DNA from: an uncultured Prevotellaceae bacterium
GTDB lineage: Bacteria > Bacteroidota > Bacteroidia > Bacteroidales > Muribaculaceae
Direction: 5' to 3'
Assembly: GCA_900317325.1 (NCBI GenBank)
Contig: ONGE01000001.1
Span: 97,891 to 161,890 of the forward strand
Length of the DNA: 64,000 bases
The notes beneath the pieces are model-generated. The model searched no databases. It had not been told where the DNA came from and saw nothing but the letters and a program-made list of their open reading frames with translations. Below, in pieces: positions 33,941-42,166 of the stretch; positions within the stretch are counted from its first letter, which is position 1; each line of letters opens with the position of its first letter. The position numbers and the translations under genes were made by a program.

Positions 33941-34822
33941 CTGGCTATAATCGTCGCTGCGGGCGACGTACACACACATCATTCCCTTGTAGTCCAGCAT
34001 CTTCATGTGAGGCACGAGTGCTGCATACTTCTGCTTGAAAGCATCAAGTTCCTGCTGATTGCGCAAGGTGGCAATCACCATATAATATTTACCGGCGGCA
34101 TTACCTACCGATGCGATGGTGGAATGAGACTCGACAACTTCAAAAGAGGCAGGCATCGCGCCCTCCTCGACGGTCACACCCAATGACTGATGCTGAGGAG
34201 CCGTGACAGTGGGAGTCATTCCAGCTGTATTCAGATTCGCGCGATCCACGATAATCGGTGTAGAAAGCATCAAACCCAAACCCAGAACAACGGCCACCGA
34301 AGCAGCTACGCGTATCGCCTTACGGGCAAACAGACCGCGCTCGGCCACAATAGCGGCAGGACGCTGGTCTAAGTCGGCCTCGAGACGAGCACGTTCCAGT
34401 GCTGTAATAGTCTGAATCTCGACATCGGCCAGTCCATAAAACTTGTCGCTGGCCTCCAAATCATTGAACGGCACGAACTCATTGTAACGGTCCTCGCGAC
34501 GGCAGAAGTAACCTAACCGTCCCATCGACACCTCACTACCTTTCAACAACTGCTTGCCGAAAGCCGCCACACTGTCATTGATGAAACGCATGGCCTCATC
34601 ATAGCTCAGTCCTTCACGACGCACAAGCGACTGTGCCAGCAGACCATCGTTGTGGGTCACGCCGGCGTTGAAGCCTATCGTGCGGCAGGGACGCGTCAGC
34701 AATGAGCGATCCTCGTCATAGGCTGCACTGTCATAGTTAGCGATGAACGCGCCCCATCCGGGGACGACCACACAATCGTGGCACGCCACCAAGTATTCAA
34801 TATGTTCGATTATAGAAAACAT
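33881..34822 (-). CDS. HU-CCDC81 and SPOR domain protein
   Basis: 313 residues from the ATG at 34822 (a GTG lies one codon before it). Two N-terminal HU-CCDC81-type domains (about 1-130; VPGWGAFIANYDSA and LGYFCRREDRYNEFVPF), a linker, one transmembrane helix (about 168-190), and a C-terminal SPOR-like domain (YYMVIATLRNQQELDAFKQK) that would face the periplasm and could bind denuded peptidoglycan. Such proteins are common in Bacteroidales; the HU part suggests a link between nucleoid or DNA and the division site, but that is inference. Its 3' end overlaps the convergent gene by 60 bp. Confidence 0.82.
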   Translation of the reverse strand: MFSIIEHIEYLVACHDCVVVPGWGAFIANYDSAAYDEDRSLLTRPCRTIGFNAGVTHNDGLLAQSLVRREGLSYDEAMRFINDSVAAFGKQLLKGSEVSMGRLGYFCRREDRYNEFVPFNDLEASDKFYGLADVEIQTITALERARLEADLDQRPAAIVAERGLFARKAIRVAASVAVVLGLGLMLSTPIIVDRANLNTAGMTPTVTAPQHQSLGVTVEEGAMPASFEVVESHSTIASVGNAAGKYYMVIATLRNQQELDAFKQKYAALVPHMKMLDYKGMMCVYVARSDDYSQLMSLRDELPEALRDVWIYN

Positions 34823-34826
34823 CACA

Positions 34827-34857
34827 CAAAGGTAGGGACTTTAGCGGGCCCCACAAA
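34827..34857 (-). promoter_or_regulatory. Promoter of the HU-CCDC81 gene
   Basis: On the minus strand TTTG (34857-34854), 19 nt, TACCTTTG (34834-34827). The -7 box ends only 4 nt before the ATG at 34822, so the transcript would begin at or very near the start codon. Confidence 0.7.
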
Positions 34858-34915
34858 ATTTTAGAGCCCAAAAAGCGCGAAAAAAGTTATTAACACAGGT
34901 CGCATCAACGGTGGT

Positions 34916-35506
34916 TCAGCGGCTGAACACAGCACGGTAGGCTTCGGCCTTCTTTTCCAGAGCCAACGGGTATGCTCTTGAGGTAGAAGGCATGCGCCAC
35001 AAGGTGAAACGGTGTCCACCGACCTCGGTGTCAACAGGTTGGCCGATAGACGGAATTTCCACCCCGGCCTGAGCAGCGATGACACCCGTCGCTTTCTCAC
35101 CCGTGGTGACCACGGTCGTGATGGTGGGGTGCGCATCAAGCAGGGCAGCAAGGTCAATCGGCTCTACAATGTCAAGGAATTTGTCGCTGGCGTTGTCCTT
35201 GAGGCGACGAACGGCCATTCCCGTGTCCCACAACGCGATTCTCTCGCTGGTAAGGAATGACTTGATGGCATCCAGGTCAAAACGCTTCAACTCATTGTCC
35301 CACAAGGCATCACGGTCGCCATCAAAAAAGATGACACCCATCACGCGCCAGAAGTCGTTCATCTTGTTCGGGTAGTAGAACGGCATTGACCAGCGCACAG
35401 GTTTGGGCGGGAAAGTGCCCAAAAACAAGATGCGGGCCCCATCAGGGATAAAAGGCGCCCAAGGGTGACGCTCGATAGCAGGTTCAGTAGGTTCAGCAGT
35501 TTTCAT
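34916..35506 (-). CDS. Uracil-DNA glycosylase family protein
   Basis: 196 residues, cytoplasmic base-excision repair enzyme of the UDG superfamily. The first motif region is RILFLGTFPPKPVRWSMPFYYPNKMNDFWRVMG, and the C-terminal motif is MPSTSRAYP, in place of the HPS-type loop. VVTTGEKAT is the third core strand. The exact subfamily (mismatch or hypoxanthine glycosylase type) and the base removed cannot be fixed by eye. It starts at 35506, and a divergent gene for capsule export begins 120 bp away. Confidence 0.82.
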   Translation of the reverse strand: MKTAEPTEPAIERHPWAPFIPDGARILFLGTFPPKPVRWSMPFYYPNKMNDFWRVMGVIFFDGDRDALWDNELKRFDLDAIKSFLTSERIALWDTGMAVRRLKDNASDKFLDIVEPIDLAALLDAHPTITTVVTTGEKATGVIAAQAGVEIPSIGQPVDTEVGGHRFTLWRMPSTSRAYPLALEKKAEAYRAVFSR

Positions 35507-35582
35507 GGCAACAAAGAAAATGAAAAAAACACTTTTTGACCATCTTTTTAGTGAAAAAAAAGTTGATTATTGCAATTTTTAT

Positions 35583-35590
35583 TAACTTTG
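35583..35590 (+). promoter_or_regulatory. -7 element of the polysaccharide export gene
   Basis: TAACTTTG, 35 nt before the ATG at 35626. A TTG at 35563 is 17 nt upstream, slightly short of the usual spacing. Confidence 0.5.
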
Positions 35591-35625
35591 CATTTTAGAA
35601 CAACAAACAATAAAACATCAAACAT

Positions 35626-36438
35626 ATGAAAATCAAACACCTACTTTTAATCGCAGCGGCAGCACTGATGCTTGTCTCGTGCGGAACTTCGGGTCAAGAG
35701 GTAGTTTACATGCAGAATATTGATCAGATTCCGCCAGCCGCATTAGCTACAGCTTACACTCAAGGTGCCGGTGACTTCACCATCAAGCCCGGTGACATGT
35801 TGCACATCAACGTTGCAGGTTCCAACGAGGACGCCGTTAAGCCCTTTAACAAGATTCAGTACATCAGCACGATTGGTAACGCTTCTTACAGTGTGGGCGA
35901 CCGTACCACCATCTTCTACCTTGTTGACGACGGCGGCAATATCGACTTCCCCGTGTTGGGCAGATTGCATGTCATGGGCATGACTAAGCTCAAACTCGAA
36001 GAGTACATCACCTCACTGATCTATCCGCGCTACTTGACCGAGAAGCCTGCCGTGGAAATCCGTATCCAGAACTTTAAGGTTTACTGCCTCGGCGAGTTTG
36101 CCACTCCCGGCATCATTCAAGCCGAGAATGGCCGTCTCAACCTGATTGAGGCCATCGCCATGTGCCACGATCTGACAATGCAGGGCCGTCGCGACAACGT
36201 GATGCTGATTCGCACCGACCCCACCGGTCAACGCACCGTCAAACGCTTCGACCTCAGCGATGCCAATATCATGCTCCAGCCCGAATTCCAGCTGCAGCAG
36301 AACGACATTCTCTATGTTGAGCCCAACAAATACAAGAAAAGAACCGTATGGAGCCTGCCGCCTCTCTATGGCGCAGCTGTCAGCATCTTCGGAACCAGCA
36401 TGACTGTTCTCAACTTCATCCTGTTATTGACAAAATAA
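35626..36438 (+). CDS. Polysaccharide export lipoprotein (Wza/BexD-like)
   Basis: 270 residues. Lipoprotein signal ending LMLVSC (Cys19). The Poly_export domain follows (about 45-145; FTIKPGDMLHINVAGSNEDA and GNIDFPVLGRLHVMGMTKLKLEEYI), then an SLBB-type segment (VYCLGEFATPGIIQAENGRLNLIEAIAMC), and a C-terminal hydrophobic helix (about 245-265). This is the outer-membrane channel component for capsule or exopolysaccharide export. No tyrosine kinase/Wzc partner is adjacent; rfbC is about 3 kb away on the other strand. Confidence 0.9.
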   Translation: MKIKHLLLIAAAALMLVSCGTSGQEVVYMQNIDQIPPAALATAYTQGAGDFTIKPGDMLHINVAGSNEDAVKPFNKIQYISTIGNASYSVGDRTTIFYLVDDGGNIDFPVLGRLHVMGMTKLKLEEYITSLIYPRYLTEKPAVEIRIQNFKVYCLGEFATPGIIQAENGRLNLIEAIAMCHDLTMQGRRDNVMLIRTDPTGQRTVKRFDLSDANIMLQPEFQLQQNDILYVEPNKYKKRTVWSLPPLYGAAVSIFGTSMTVLNFILLLTK

Positions 36439-36463
36439 TTGAACACATAGTGTACTCCACACG

Positions 36464-36498
36464 AACGGCTTGTCCCTGTCAGGGATGAGCCGTTTTTG
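36464..36498 (+). terminator. Terminator of the export lipoprotein gene
   Basis: AACGGCT-tg-TCCCT pairs with AGGGA-tg-AGCCGTT, followed by TTTT; 26 nt after the stop. Confidence 0.88.
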
Positions 36499-36603
36499 TT
36501 ACGTAATCCTGCCATTTTGTCAGTTTTCAACCTTGGCACAAGTGTTGAGGGGATGTTGCTGAAACACAAAACAACCAGCAATCAAGAAAGGAGAAACAAT
36601 CAT

Positions 36604-39192
36604 ATGAATTTCAACAATTTTACTATCAAAGCCCAAGAGGTTATCCAGAAAGCCGTCCAGTTGACCCGCGCAAGCGGTAATCAGGCGGTTGAACCCGAGC
36701 ACCTGCTCAAGGCCGTCATGACCGAAGGCGATGCCGTGGTTCGCTTCATCTTCCAGAAACTGGACATCAACCCCATGAACGTGGAGCGCCAATTGGAAGA
36801 GGCTCTCCAGAAGCTGCCGCACGTGAGCGGCGGCGAGCCCTACTTGAGCAACGACGCCAGCCGGGTGCTCGAGAAGGCCAACGACATCGCCAGCAAGGGC
36901 GGTGACCAGTATGTGACTGTCGAGGCGCTGCTGATGGCATTGTTCGACGTCAAGACAAACGTGTCGGCCATTCTCAAGGACGCAGGCATGACCCGCGGCG
37001 ACCTTCAGGCCGCCATCGACGAGTTGCGCAAGGGCAAGAATGCCACCTCGCAGAGTGCCGAGGAGCAGTACAACGCCTTGAACAAGTATGCCGTCAACCT
37101 CAACGAGCGTGCCCGTCAGGGTAAACTCGACCCCGTCATCGGCCGCGACGACGAGATCCGCCGCGTGTTGCAGATCCTGAGCCGTCGCACCAAGAACAAC
37201 CCCATCCTCATCGGTGAGCCGGGTACCGGCAAAACCGCCATCGTCGAAGGCTTGGCCCAGCGCATCGTGCGCGGGGACGTGCCCGAGAACCTGAAGATGA
37301 AACAGGTTTATTCGCTTGACATGGGTGCACTGATTGCCGGTGCCAAGTATCAAGGCGAATTTGAGGAACGCCTCAAATCGGTCATCAACGAGATTACCCA
37401 GGCCAACGGAGAAATCATCCTGTTCATCGACGAGATTCACACCCTTGTGGGCGCGGGGAAGAGCAGTGGTGCGATGGATGCCGCCAACATCCTCAAGCCG
37501 GCCCTGGCCCGTGGCGACCTGCGCAGCATCGGCGCCACCACCCTCGACGAGTACCAAAAGTACTTCGAGAAAGACAAGGCGCTGGAACGCCGATTCCAGA
37601 TTGTCATGGTCGATGAGCCCGACGAGGAAAGCAGCATCGCCATCTTGCGAGGCCTAAAAGAGAAATACGAGAACCACCACAAGGTGCGCATCAAGGATGA
37701 CGCTATCATCGCTGCAGTGCAGCTGAGCCAGCGCTACATCAGCGACCGTTTCTTGCCCGACAAGGCCATTGACCTGATTGATGAGGCCGCTGCCAAACTG
37801 CGCATCGAGATGGACAGTGTGCCGCAAGGTCTTGACGAGATTTCGCGCAAGATTTCCCAACTCGAGATCGAGCGCGCCGCCATCAAGCGTGATGGTGACG
37901 AGGCCCGCATCGCTGACCTGGACAAGCAGATTGCTGAACTCAAGGAGCGCGAGAGCGACTACAACGCCAAGTGGAAAAGCGAGAAAGAACTGATCAACCG
38001 CATCCAGCAGAATAAGATCGACATCGAGCAGCTCAACTTCGACGCCGAGCGCGCCGAACGCAACGGCGACTACGGCCGTGTGGCCGAGATACGCTACTCC
38101 CTGATTAAGCAGAAGGAAGATGAGAACCGCGAGATTCAGGACCGTCTGCGCGACATGCAGGGCGACAAGGCGCTCATCAAGGAGGAGGTTGACAGCGACG
38201 ACATCGCCGAGATTGTGGCCCGCTGGACCGGCATCCCCGTGACCAAGATGCTCCAGAGCGAGAAGGAGAAACTGCTCCATCTCGAGGAGGAACTCCACAA
38301 GCGTGTCGTGGGCCAGGACGATGCCATCAAGGCCATCAGCGACGCTGTTCGCCGCAGCCGCGCCGGCCTGAACGATCCTCGCCGCCCCATCGGTTCTTTC
38401 ATCTTCCTGGGTACCACGGGTGTGGGCAAGACCGAGTTGGCCAAGGCACTTGCCGACTACATGTTCAACGACGAGAACATGATGACGCGCATCGACATGA
38501 GCGAGTACCAAGAGAAATTCTCGGTCACCAGGCTCATCGGTTCGCCTCCCGGCTACGTCGGCTACGACGAGGGTGGACAACTCACCGAGGCCGTCAGGCG
38601 CAAGCCTTATTCGGTAGTGCTGTTCGACGAGATCGAGAAAGCCAACCCCGACGTGTTCAACGTCCTGTTGCAAGTGCTCGATGACGGCCGTTTGACCGAC
38701 AACAAGGGCCGCACAGTCAACTTCAAGAACACCATCATCATCATGACGAGCAACCTGGGCTCCAGCCTCATCCGTGAGCGCTTCGAGCACCTGACGCCCG
38801 ACAATCGCGACGAGATCATCGATCGTACCCGCAACGATGTGATGGGGATGTTGAAGCAGACCATACGTCCCGAGTTCCTGAACCGCATCGACGAGACCAT
38901 CATGTTCACGCCGCTCGACGAGGAACAGATACGCCAAATCGTTGCCTTGCAACTCACTGGTGTAAAGAAGATGCTGGCCCACAACGGCATCACCCTCGAG
39001 GCTACCGATGCCGCCATCAACCTGCTGGCCAAGGCGGGCTACGACCCCGAATTCGGTGCCCGTCCCGTCAAGCGCGCCATCCAGGCCCTGGTGCTCAACC
39101 GCTTGAGCAAGGACATCATCGCCATGCGCGTGAACCGCGACCGTCCCATCATCATCGATGCCAACGGCGACGAGCTGGTATTCAAGAACTGA
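36604..39192 (+). CDS. clpB: ATP-dependent disaggregase ClpB
   Basis: 862 residues, normal for ClpB. It extracts proteins from aggregates together with DnaK in the cytoplasm. The N-domain ([17 protein letters not shown]) is followed by AAA-1 with Walker A GEPGTGKT and Walker [15 protein letters not shown], a coiled-coil M-domain (about 400-530, rich in charged heptads), and AAA-2 with Walker [18 protein letters not shown] and the sensor-2 GARPVKRAI. The start at 36604 begins the conserved N-domain; the frame is open from 36496 but that part includes the terminator and leader. AAGGAG 10-15 nt before the ATG is an unusual, good Shine-Dalgarno match for this phylum. A heat-inducible promoter could not be identified. 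Confidence 0.97.
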   Translation: MNFNNFTIKAQEVIQKAVQLTRASGNQAVEPEHLLKAVMTEGDAVVRFIFQKLDINPMNVERQLEEALQKLPHVSGGEPYLSNDASRVLEKANDIASKGGDQYVTVEALLMALFDVKTNVSAILKDAGMTRGDLQAAIDELRKGKNATSQSAEEQYNALNKYAVNLNERARQGKLDPVIGRDDEIRRVLQILSRRTKNNPILIGEPGTGKTAIVEGLAQRIVRGDVPENLKMKQVYSLDMGALIAGAKYQGEFEERLKSVINEITQANGEIILFIDEIHTLVGAGKSSGAMDAANILKPALARGDLRSIGATTLDEYQKYFEKDKALERRFQIVMVDEPDEESSIAILRGLKEKYENHHKVRIKDDAIIAAVQLSQRYISDRFLPDKAIDLIDEAAAKLRIEMDSVPQGLDEISRKISQLEIERAAIKRDGDEARIADLDKQIAELKERESDYNAKWKSEKELINRIQQNKIDIEQLNFDAERAERNGDYGRVAEIRYSLIKQKEDENREIQDRLRDMQGDKALIKEEVDSDDIAEIVARWTGIPVTKMLQSEKEKLLHLEEELHKRVVGQDDAIKAISDAVRRSRAGLNDPRRPIGSFIFLGTTGVGKTELAKALADYMFNDENMMTRIDMSEYQEKFSVTRLIGSPPGYVGYDEGGQLTEAVRRKPYSVVLFDEIEKANPDVFNVLLQVLDDGRLTDNKGRTVNFKNTIIIMTSNLGSSLIRERFEHLTPDNRDEIIDRTRNDVMGMLKQTIRPEFLNRIDETIMFTPLDEEQIRQIVALQLTGVKKMLAHNGITLEATDAAINLLAKAGYDPEFGARPVKRAIQALVLNRLSKDIIAMRVNRDRPIIIDANGDELVFKN

Positions 39193-39218
39193 TTCTTCAG
39201 AAGATTTGTCAATAACAG

Positions 39219-39252
39219 GGTGAGCCATCACTGGATTCAGTGATGGCTCACC
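39219..39252. terminator. Bidirectional terminator between clpB and rfbC
   Basis: A perfect 14-bp stem, GGTGAGCCATCACT / AGTGATGGCTCACC, with a 6-nt loop, between convergent clpB and rfbC. Confidence 0.9.
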
Positions 39253-39302
39253 TTATTTTCTTATTAATGTGTCTAATCTATCGGGAATCGGGGCGAAGTG
39301 AC

Positions 39303-39860
39303 TCAGAACTCAAGGAATTCGGGTGTCATCTCGCTCAGGGGAAGGCCCTTCTTGTCCTTGTCGCTCAAGATCATCTCTTCGCGGGGAATACGCCAGTCAA
39401 TGCCCAGGGCAGGGTCATCAAAGCGCAACGTCGCCTCGCTCTGCGGGGCATAGATGTTGTCCACCTTGTATTGGAACTGCGCCTCATCACTCAATACCAC
39501 AAAGCCATGGGCAAAGCCACGCGGGATGAACAGCTGACGGCCCGATTCGGCACTCAGGTCCACAGCCACATGCTTGCCCCATGTGGGGCTGCCGTGACGC
39601 AGGTCCACGACGACATCCAGCACCGTGCCCATCGAGACTCGCACCAGTTTAGCCTGGCTCCATTCTCCGCGCTGGAAATGCAGGCCGCGCAGCACGCCCT
39701 TGGTCGAGAACGACTCGTTGTCCTGCACGAAGTCCACGTGTCCCACGTGAGCGTCAAAATCGGCCTGCCTGAACACTTCGCTGAAGTATCCACGCTTGTC
39801 ACCGAAGCGCTTAGGCTCAATCACCCACACGCCCTTGATATCCTGTTCGGTAAAAATCAT
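39303..39860 (-). CDS. rfbC: dTDP-4-dehydrorhamnose 3,5-epimerase
   Basis: 185 residues, cupin-fold enzyme of dTDP-L-rhamnose synthesis. Diagnostic parts: GVWVIEPKRFGDKRGYFSEVFRQ, the catalytic His in KGVLRGLHFQ, VDLRHGSPTWGKH, FIPRGFAHGFVVLSDEAQFQYKVDN, and DPALGIDWRIP. No other rml genes are nearby. The neighbouring gene is divergent with only 118 bp between the start codons. Confidence 0.95.
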   Translation of the reverse strand: MIFTEQDIKGVWVIEPKRFGDKRGYFSEVFRQADFDAHVGHVDFVQDNESFSTKGVLRGLHFQRGEWSQAKLVRVSMGTVLDVVVDLRHGSPTWGKHVAVDLSAESGRQLFIPRGFAHGFVVLSDEAQFQYKVDNIYAPQSEATLRFDDPALGIDWRIPREEMILSDKDKKGLPLSEMTPEFLEF

Positions 39861-39941
39861 AATCTAATTGCAACTGACAGTATTCACGTGCAAAATTAGC
39901 CATTTTCGGTCTATGATGCAACATAATTCAAGAAAAACGAG

Positions 39942-39949
39942 TACTTTTG
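39942..39949 (+). promoter_or_regulatory. -7 element of the GlmU-like gene
   Basis: TACTTTTG, 29 nt before the ATG at 39979; the -33 side is not clear. Confidence 0.45.
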
Positions 39950-39978
39950 CCCCGCAAAATCATAAAAAGAGGCTCACA

Positions 39979-41175
39979 ATGAAGAAGACAGCACTCAACG
40001 TCATACTGTTCGACGACAACGAGGTGCGCAAGCACCTGATGCCGTTCACCTACACGCGCCCCACAGCGATGCTTCGCGTGGGCATCACCACCATCGGCGA
40101 GAAATGGCAGGCCCTGCTGGGCGAGGCCAACTACAGCTACCTCACCGTCCCCTACCTCAAGAAGAAATTCCCGCTGCGCGTGCGCCGCACCACCAACCTG
40201 CTGGTGGCTGGACACGTCATCCCCACGCCCGATCTGGCCCGTCAAGTGCTGGCCCTCGAGCCCGGTGACGCTTTGATGGTGGGCGAGGAGCTCATCGCCT
40301 TCAACGGCAGTGCCCACGACTACGATGCCCGTCACTACACCCGCGTGCTCTATCCCAGCGAAGCACCGCTGATCGTCAAGCACCTGTATGACCTCTTCGA
40401 GTTCAACCGTGAGGTGCTGGCCGAGGACTTTGAGCGACTGACGGCAGGACGTGAGTCACAGCCCCTGTCGAGCACCAACACCGTCATCGGCGATCCGTCA
40501 CGCATCTTCATCGAGGAGGGCGCCTATGTCGAGAGCGCCATGCTCAACACCAACGAGGGCCCCATCTACATCGGGCGTAACGTTGAGGTGATGGAGGGAG
40601 CCTGCATCCGCGGCGGCTTTGCCGCCTGCCACGACGCCAAGGTGCGCATCGGAGCCAAGGTCTATGGCGCAACTACCCTCGGACCCCATGTCAAGATCGG
40701 CGGCGAGGTCGAGAACACCATTTTCATCGGCTACAGCAACAAGGCACACGACGGCTTCCTCGGCGATGCCGTCATCGGCGAGTGGTGCAACATCGGCGGC
40801 GGTACCACGGCCAGCAACCTCAAGAACGACTACGGCGAAATCAAGTTGTGGAACTACGCCAGCAAGCGTTTCGAGCGCACTGGCCTGCAATTCTGCGGAC
40901 TATTCATGGGCGACCACAGCAAGATAGGCGTCAACGGCATGATCAACACCGCCACCGTCCTCGGCGTGGGCGTCAACATCCACGGAGCCGGTTTCCCGCG
41001 CAACTTCGTCGCCTCGTTCCAGGAGGGCAGCTCAGTCGCCGGTTTCAAGGACGTCCCCCTCGAGACCTTCTACACCATCGCCGAGCGCGTGATGAAACGT
41101 CGCAACATCCCTCTCACCGACATCGACCGCGACATCTACAAAGCCATCTACAACATCCGCGACCGCTACAAGTAA
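39979..41175 (+). CDS. GlmU-family putative sugar nucleotidyltransferase
   Basis: 398 residues from the ATG at 39979; the frame is open upstream to 39868, but those codons overlap the promoter. The start MKKTALNVILFDDNEVRKHLMPFTYTRPTAMLRVG is the hallmark of a Bacteroidetes family with a degenerate nucleotidyltransferase N-domain. Residues about 175-360 form a left-handed beta-helix of hexapeptide repeats (GPIYIGRNVEVMEGA, GPHVKIGGEVENTIF, GEWCNIGGGTTASNLKNDYG) like the acetyltransferase half of GlmU. A role in making UDP-linked amino sugars is inferred from family. The gene is followed by a nonamer array and the broken four-helix gene. Confidence 0.85.
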   Translation: MKKTALNVILFDDNEVRKHLMPFTYTRPTAMLRVGITTIGEKWQALLGEANYSYLTVPYLKKKFPLRVRRTTNLLVAGHVIPTPDLARQVLALEPGDALMVGEELIAFNGSAHDYDARHYTRVLYPSEAPLIVKHLYDLFEFNREVLAEDFERLTAGRESQPLSSTNTVIGDPSRIFIEEGAYVESAMLNTNEGPIYIGRNVEVMEGACIRGGFAACHDAKVRIGAKVYGATTLGPHVKIGGEVENTIFIGYSNKAHDGFLGDAVIGEWCNIGGGTTASNLKNDYGEIKLWNYASKRFERTGLQFCGLFMGDHSKIGVNGMINTATVLGVGVNIHGAGFPRNFVASFQEGSSVAGFKDVPLETFYTIAERVMKRRNIPLTDIDRDIYKAIYNIRDRYK

Positions 41176-41193
41176 CCAGTCAATCAAATTTGG

Positions 41194-41274
41194 CCAATTG
41201 GACTAATTAGTCTAATTCGACCAATTTGACCAATTCGCCCAATTCGTCCAATAAGTCCAATAAGTCCAATCAAG
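41194..41274. repeat. Intergenic nonamer array, CCAATTNGA type (9 units)
   Basis: Exactly nine 9-nt units in phase (CCAATTGGA, CTAATTAGT, CTAATTCGA, CCAATTTGA, CCAATTCGC, CCAATTCGT, CCAATAAGT twice, CCAATCAAG). It precedes the broken four-helix-bundle gene, and a sister array follows that gene. Confidence 0.85.
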
Positions 41275-41291
41275 CAACAGCCACTGCAATC

Positions 41292-41861
41292 ATGAGCGAC
41301 GACGACTTCCTCCCCCAGCGGGGGAACTACCGCTAACTCATTGCCTATCAAAAGGCCGAGTGCATCTACGACATCACCTACTACTTCGCTCATCACTTCC
41401 TGTCTAAAGGCGACCGCACCATTGACCAAATGGTCCAGGCAGCACGCAGTGGCAAACAGAACATCGCCGAAGGCTGTTCAGCATCAACAACATCACGAGA
41501 AACCGAGTTAAAGCTCATCAACGTAGCCCGAGCCAGTTTCCAAGAACTGCTGGTTGACTATGAAGACTACCTGCGTGTCAAGAACCTTGAACAGTGGGAC
41601 AGCGACCATCCCAAAGCCATCCACTCACGACAAGTCAGCCTCCAGCACAACGACTCGGCTTTCTACCGTGAAGCCATCACCCGCACGAGCGACGTGAATA
41701 TCGCCAACATCGCCATCACCCTACTCCATCAAGAAGATTACCTGTTGCGCAAACTCATCGACCGCCTCAAGCAAGCCTTCCTTGAGCAAGGCGGCATCCG
41801 CGAAGAAATGTATCGCGCCCGCACCCAATACCGTCAAAACCACCCCAACAAACCCGACTAA
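41292..41861 (+). pseudogene. Four-helix-bundle suffix-domain protein interrupted by an in-frame stop
   Basis: From the ATG at 41292 the frame reads MSDDDFLPQRGNYR, a TAA at 41334-41336, then LIAYQKAECIYDITYYFAHHF and on without a gap to the stop at 41861. The part after the stop matches the 23S rRNA-intervening-sequence / four-helix-bundle family with its suffix domain (MVQAARSGKQNIAEG, then KLINVARASFQELLVDYEDYL). A Bacteroidetes member would have one sense codon where the TAA stands. If translated from the next Met (41430, 143 residues) the first helix would be lost. Role of the family is unclear; in other bacteria members sit within rRNA intervening sequences, but here it is not in an rRNA gene. 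Confidence 0.8.
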
Positions 41862-41871
41862 GACAACCACC

Positions 41872-41925
41872 CCAATCACCCCAATCAGTCAAATCACCCC
41901 AATTTGACCAATCAGCCCAATTGAT
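41872..41925. repeat. Intergenic nonamer array, CCAATTNGA type (6 units)
   Basis: Six 9-nt units in phase (CCAATCACC, CCAATCAGT, CAAATCACC, CCAATTTGA, CCAATCAGC, CCAATTGAT) starting 10 nt after the stop of the broken four-helix gene. From here to the tracrRNA terminator (42001) nothing else is seen. Confidence 0.8.
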
Positions 41926-42000
41926 AGAAAACAACCCAGCAGAGCCAAAATACGGCACCGTCCTGCCTCTTTTTTTGCAGAATAAAAACTAGTTATAAAA

Positions 42001-42083
42001 TAAAAAACTCCCACCGAAGCGGGAGTATAGGTGTTACCCTTCGGCCATGAAGGCCTTATTGTGATAAGATGTAGGAATCTTAT
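42001..42083 (-). ncRNA. tracrRNA of the type II-C CRISPR locus
   Basis: Read on the minus strand, the RNA starts about 42083. Its anti-repeat (42079-42058, containing TTCCTACATC and CACAA) pairs with the 5' part of the CRISPR repeat: GATGTAGGAA pairs fully, then two mismatches, then the TTGTGG end with one wobble. A nexus-like hairpin follows (GGCC / GGCC, 42055-42043), and then a Rho-independent terminator ACTCCC / GGGAGT (42026-42007) with six U. Length is about 80 nt. It is transcribed away from cas9, and its orientation requires crRNA from the plus strand of the array, in agreement with the array polarity. Exact ends are predicted only. Confidence 0.85.
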
Positions 42084-42088
42084 GGATG

Positions 42089-42120
42089 CAAAATTATAAC
42101 TATTATTTTGCAGAGTCAAA
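42089..42120 (-). promoter_or_regulatory. Promoter of the tracrRNA
   Basis: On the minus strand TTTG (42120-42117), exactly 20 nt, TAATTTTG (42096-42089): a full match to the Bacteroidetes consensus, ending about 6 nt before the predicted tracrRNA 5' end. It lies in the 80-bp divergent gap to cas9, whose own promoter is less clear (TTATTTTG at 42103-42110 on the plus strand). Confidence 0.85.
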
Positions 42121-42166
42121 CATTTGAAGTAAATTTACCGAAAATTAACAATTAAAACATCACTTT

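Noticed and set aside
36534-36548. Sigma-54-like site TGGCAC-N5-TTGA upstream of clpB
   Set aside because: The -12 element lacks the essential GC (reads TTGA), and no enhancer-binding protein gene is near.
41184-41429. Minus-strand ORF with IGRIGRIGQIG repeats
   Set aside because: Translation of the nonamer array over the broken four-helix gene; no gene features.
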